6,041 nucleotides of DNA from contig JAFADT010000881.1 in the NCBI GenBank assembly GCA_023424585.1, positions 1 through 6,041 of the forward strand. Reading direction: 5' to 3'. The translations under genes were made by a program, and so were the position numbers. Origin of the DNA: Pseudomonadota bacterium. GTDB lineage: Bacteria; Myxococcota; Myxococcia; Myxococcales; Myxococcaceae. The notes under the pieces were generated by a model. That model had not been told where the DNA came from. It was given only the letters and a program-made list of their open reading frames with translations, and did not search any database. This document shows positions 4,891-6,041 of this stretch, piece after piece; position 1 is the stretch's first letter; each line of letters starts with the position of its first letter.

Positions 4891-5454
4891 GTGCGCGTCC
4901 TCGCGTCCAGCGCGCGGAGGGCCTCGGGGCTCGTGGGCCTCGGGGTCGTCTCGCTCGGCGTGCTCCTGGGAGGTGGCTGCAAGGGCTGCCAGGAGGAGAC
5001 GCCGTCCGTCGGGAGTCTGACGGAGGACGCGGGGCTGCGCTCGGGCGTGAAGGTGCCGCTGCCGCCGGGCTGGTCCGCGCAGGTGGCCACCGACGGCAGC
5101 TTCCAGGCGGGCCCTCCCGGCCGCCCGGTGCTGCGCGTGGACCTGAAGCCGGGGCAGGGGGAGCAGATGCCCTCCTCGGAGCGGCTGGCGGACACCGTCC
5201 GTCAGCAGATGAAGCACTTCACGCTGTCCCTGGATCAGGAGGAGGACACCCCGTCCTTCGCCCTGCTGCGCGTGACCATGGCCCCGTCCCTGGCGGACGG
5301 AGGGCTGGGCCCGGAGGCGCCCGCGTTCTTCGGCGCCCGGCGCGTGGCGGACGACCTGTTCCTCTGCGCCAGCATGCCCGGCGCCACCAGCGAGGAAGTC
5401 CGCCTGGCCACCGAGGCCTGCCGTACCATCCAGGTCCAGGCCGCGCCCCGCTGA
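4891..5454 (+). CDS. Putative lipoprotein of unknown function
   Basis: I do not recognise a named family. The N-terminus has a basic start (MRVLASSARR), a hydrophobic stretch (about 13-26) and GVLLGGGC ending at Cys30, which looks like a lipoprotein signal peptide. The lipobox is imperfect, with Gly rather than Leu at -3, so lipidation is likely but not certain. A second Cys follows at 33 (CKGC). The mature part has 157 residues, is rich in Pro, Gly and Ala, and includes LPPGWSAQVATDGSFQ and VLRVDLKPGQGEQMPSSERL, a pattern seen in small beta-rich secreted domains. Two further cysteines (LFLCASMPG and ATEACRTIQ) might form a disulfide. The GTG start is 2 bp after the bacM stop with GGAGAG 11 nt upstream, which argues for co-expression with bacM. 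A cell-envelope role is inferred from the signal peptide only. Confidence 0.8.
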   Translation: MRVLASSARRASGLVGLGVVSLGVLLGGGCKGCQEETPSVGSLTEDAGLRSGVKVPLPPGWSAQVATDGSFQAGPPGRPVLRVDLKPGQGEQMPSSERLADTVRQQMKHFTLSLDQEEDTPSFALLRVTMAPSLADGGLGPEAPAFFGARRVADDLFLCASMPGATSEEVRLATEACRTIQVQAAPR

Positions 5455-5507
5455 GCGTCCCCAGGCGGGCCGCGGCCTCCTCGGCGGAAAGGAGCGCGGG
5501 AAACCCC

Positions 5508-5786
5508 ATGGACGACTGGCGCCAGAACCTCATCGACGACGCGGAAGGCATTGGCGAGCTGCTCGCGCGCACCCGGCGCGTCGCCGTGCTGGGTATCCGT
5601 CCGGAGGCCCAGGCGGACAAGCCCGCGCACGCCATCCCGAGGTTCCTGAAGGACCACGGCTTCACCGTGCTGCCGGTGCCCACGCACGGCGAGCAGGGGA
5701 GCATCCCGGGCGAGCCCGTCTCCGCGTCGGTGCAGGACCGCTGCATGCGGGTGGAGTGGAAGAAGCGCCACCCGGACGCCCGATAA
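5508..5786 (+). CDS. CoA-binding-domain protein (YccU-like), apparently internally deleted
   Basis: The first half is typical of the small CoA-binding Rossmann family: an N-terminal helix (DDWRQNLIDDAEGIGELLAR), then RRVAVLGIRPEAQADKPAHA (24-43) with the nucleotide-binding turn, then IPRFLKDHGFTVLPVPTHG. The end, VQDRCMRVEWKKRH, matches the conserved C-terminus of the same family (usually near VxDRCxxVEH). Family members are usually about 135-145 residues, but this protein has 92. From what I know of the family, the middle strand-helix units, including a VDVFRRPED-like segment and a WxQLG segment, are missing between residues 68 and 75. It could be a decaying gene, a shortened functional variant or an assembly error. 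AAAGGAG (5488-5494) lies 13 nt before the ATG, a rather long distance. It follows the lipoprotein gene by 53 bp. Substrate is unknown. Confidence 0.75.
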   Translation: MDDWRQNLIDDAEGIGELLARTRRVAVLGIRPEAQADKPAHAIPRFLKDHGFTVLPVPTHGEQGSIPGEPVSASVQDRCMRVEWKKRHPDAR

Positions 5787-5797
5787 GCGACAGCGGC

Positions 5798-5836
5798 GGG
5801 GACCCTGGGAACGTTCTGCGCGGGCCGGGTGTCCCC
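5798..5836 (+). terminator. Possible operon-end hairpin
   Basis: GGGGACCC (5798-5805) pairs with GGGTGTCCCC (5827-5836) with one bulged T, and the stem can be extended by TGG/CCG to about 11 pairs around a 16-nt loop. It starts 12 nt after the last stop codon. No T-run follows (the next bases are ATTACG), so it is at best a non-canonical terminator or an RNA-stabilising hairpin. Confidence 0.35.
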
Positions 5837-6041
5837 ATTACGTGAGGAGCGAGGGGTTTCTGGCGGCTGCGACTGAGAGGGGATGGACTTCGGGCCCGGC
5901 CCGGAGTGCAATTCCGTCCATGCTCCATCAGCCGAGGTCTCCAGGACTTCCCCAAAGCCGTCTGACTTCCTAACCTTGGCTTCCCGGCCTGTGTCGGGCG
6001 CGAGCCCGTCCCAGGTCTTCACGCAGTGCCCCCTCGTAAGG
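5837..6041. other. Unassigned right edge, lower GC, open frames on both strands
   Basis: No gene can be named. An ATG at 5883 (+), preceded by GAGAGGGG, opens a frame of 53 codons that runs off the window and begins MDFGPGPECNSVHAPSAEV. On the opposite strand a frame is also open to the window edge (KTWDGLAPDTGREAKVRKS at its start). They cannot both be real over their whole length. The stretch 5906-5990 is visibly less GC-rich than the genes to the left. An 8-bp hairpin with one G-T pair lies at 5887-5907. It could be the edge of another gene or of a mobile element; I cannot tell which. Confidence 0.3.

Noticed and set aside
5219..6022. 267-codon - strand open frame
   Set aside because: Most of it is antisense to the lipoprotein and CoA-binding genes and becomes low-complexity there. 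Its first ~45 codons lie in otherwise unassigned DNA, so a partial real gene at the edge cannot be excluded, but the frame as a whole is not credible.

Overview
The window looks like the chromosomal partition (parABS) locus of a GC-rich myxobacterium of the Myxococcus/Corallococcus type. Three things point there: very high GC with GC-rich third codon positions, a dense cluster of parS sites beside parA-parB, and a bactofilin gene of the BacM type directly behind parB. That gene order is known from Myxococcus xanthus. The assignment rests on recognising the proteins and the layout; no database search was run.

Positions 1-2622 hold no gene I can support. Positions 1-1058 carry ten perfect 16-bp parS sites (TGTTCCACGTGGAAC plus A or G) and one decayed site. 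They are spaced mostly 101-107 bp apart, close to ten turns of B-DNA. From about 1150 to 1590 the same ~105-bp periodicity continues as tandem repeats in which only parS-like remnants are left at the expected places. Single-mismatch parS sites follow at 1694 and 2279, with a half-eroded one at 1823. The base-composition bias switches from G-rich to C-rich on the + strand at about 1650-1750. The last 160 bp before parA contain GC-rich hairpins, a weak candidate promoter and two strong dyads.

Positions 2623-5786 hold five genes, all on + and probably co-transcribed at least in part: parA (ParA/Soj ATPase), parB (CTP-dependent parS-binding clamp), bacM (bactofilin), a small putative lipoprotein, and a short CoA-binding-domain protein that seems to lack its middle. 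ParB loads and spreads at the parS array, ParA drives segregation of the ParB-parS complex, and bactofilin scaffolds in M. xanthus are known to position ParAB through the adaptor PadC. The first four genes are tightly packed: parB and bacM are 3 bp apart, and bacM and the lipoprotein gene are 2 bp apart.

Positions 5787-6041 contain a hairpin that may end the operon, then lower-GC DNA with open frames on both strands running to the window edge and no recognised gene.

The most interesting signals are the helically phased parS array with its decayed tail, a parS-like core at the parA start codon, hairpins touching the ribosome-binding sites of both parA and parB, and the internally deleted CoA-binding protein.
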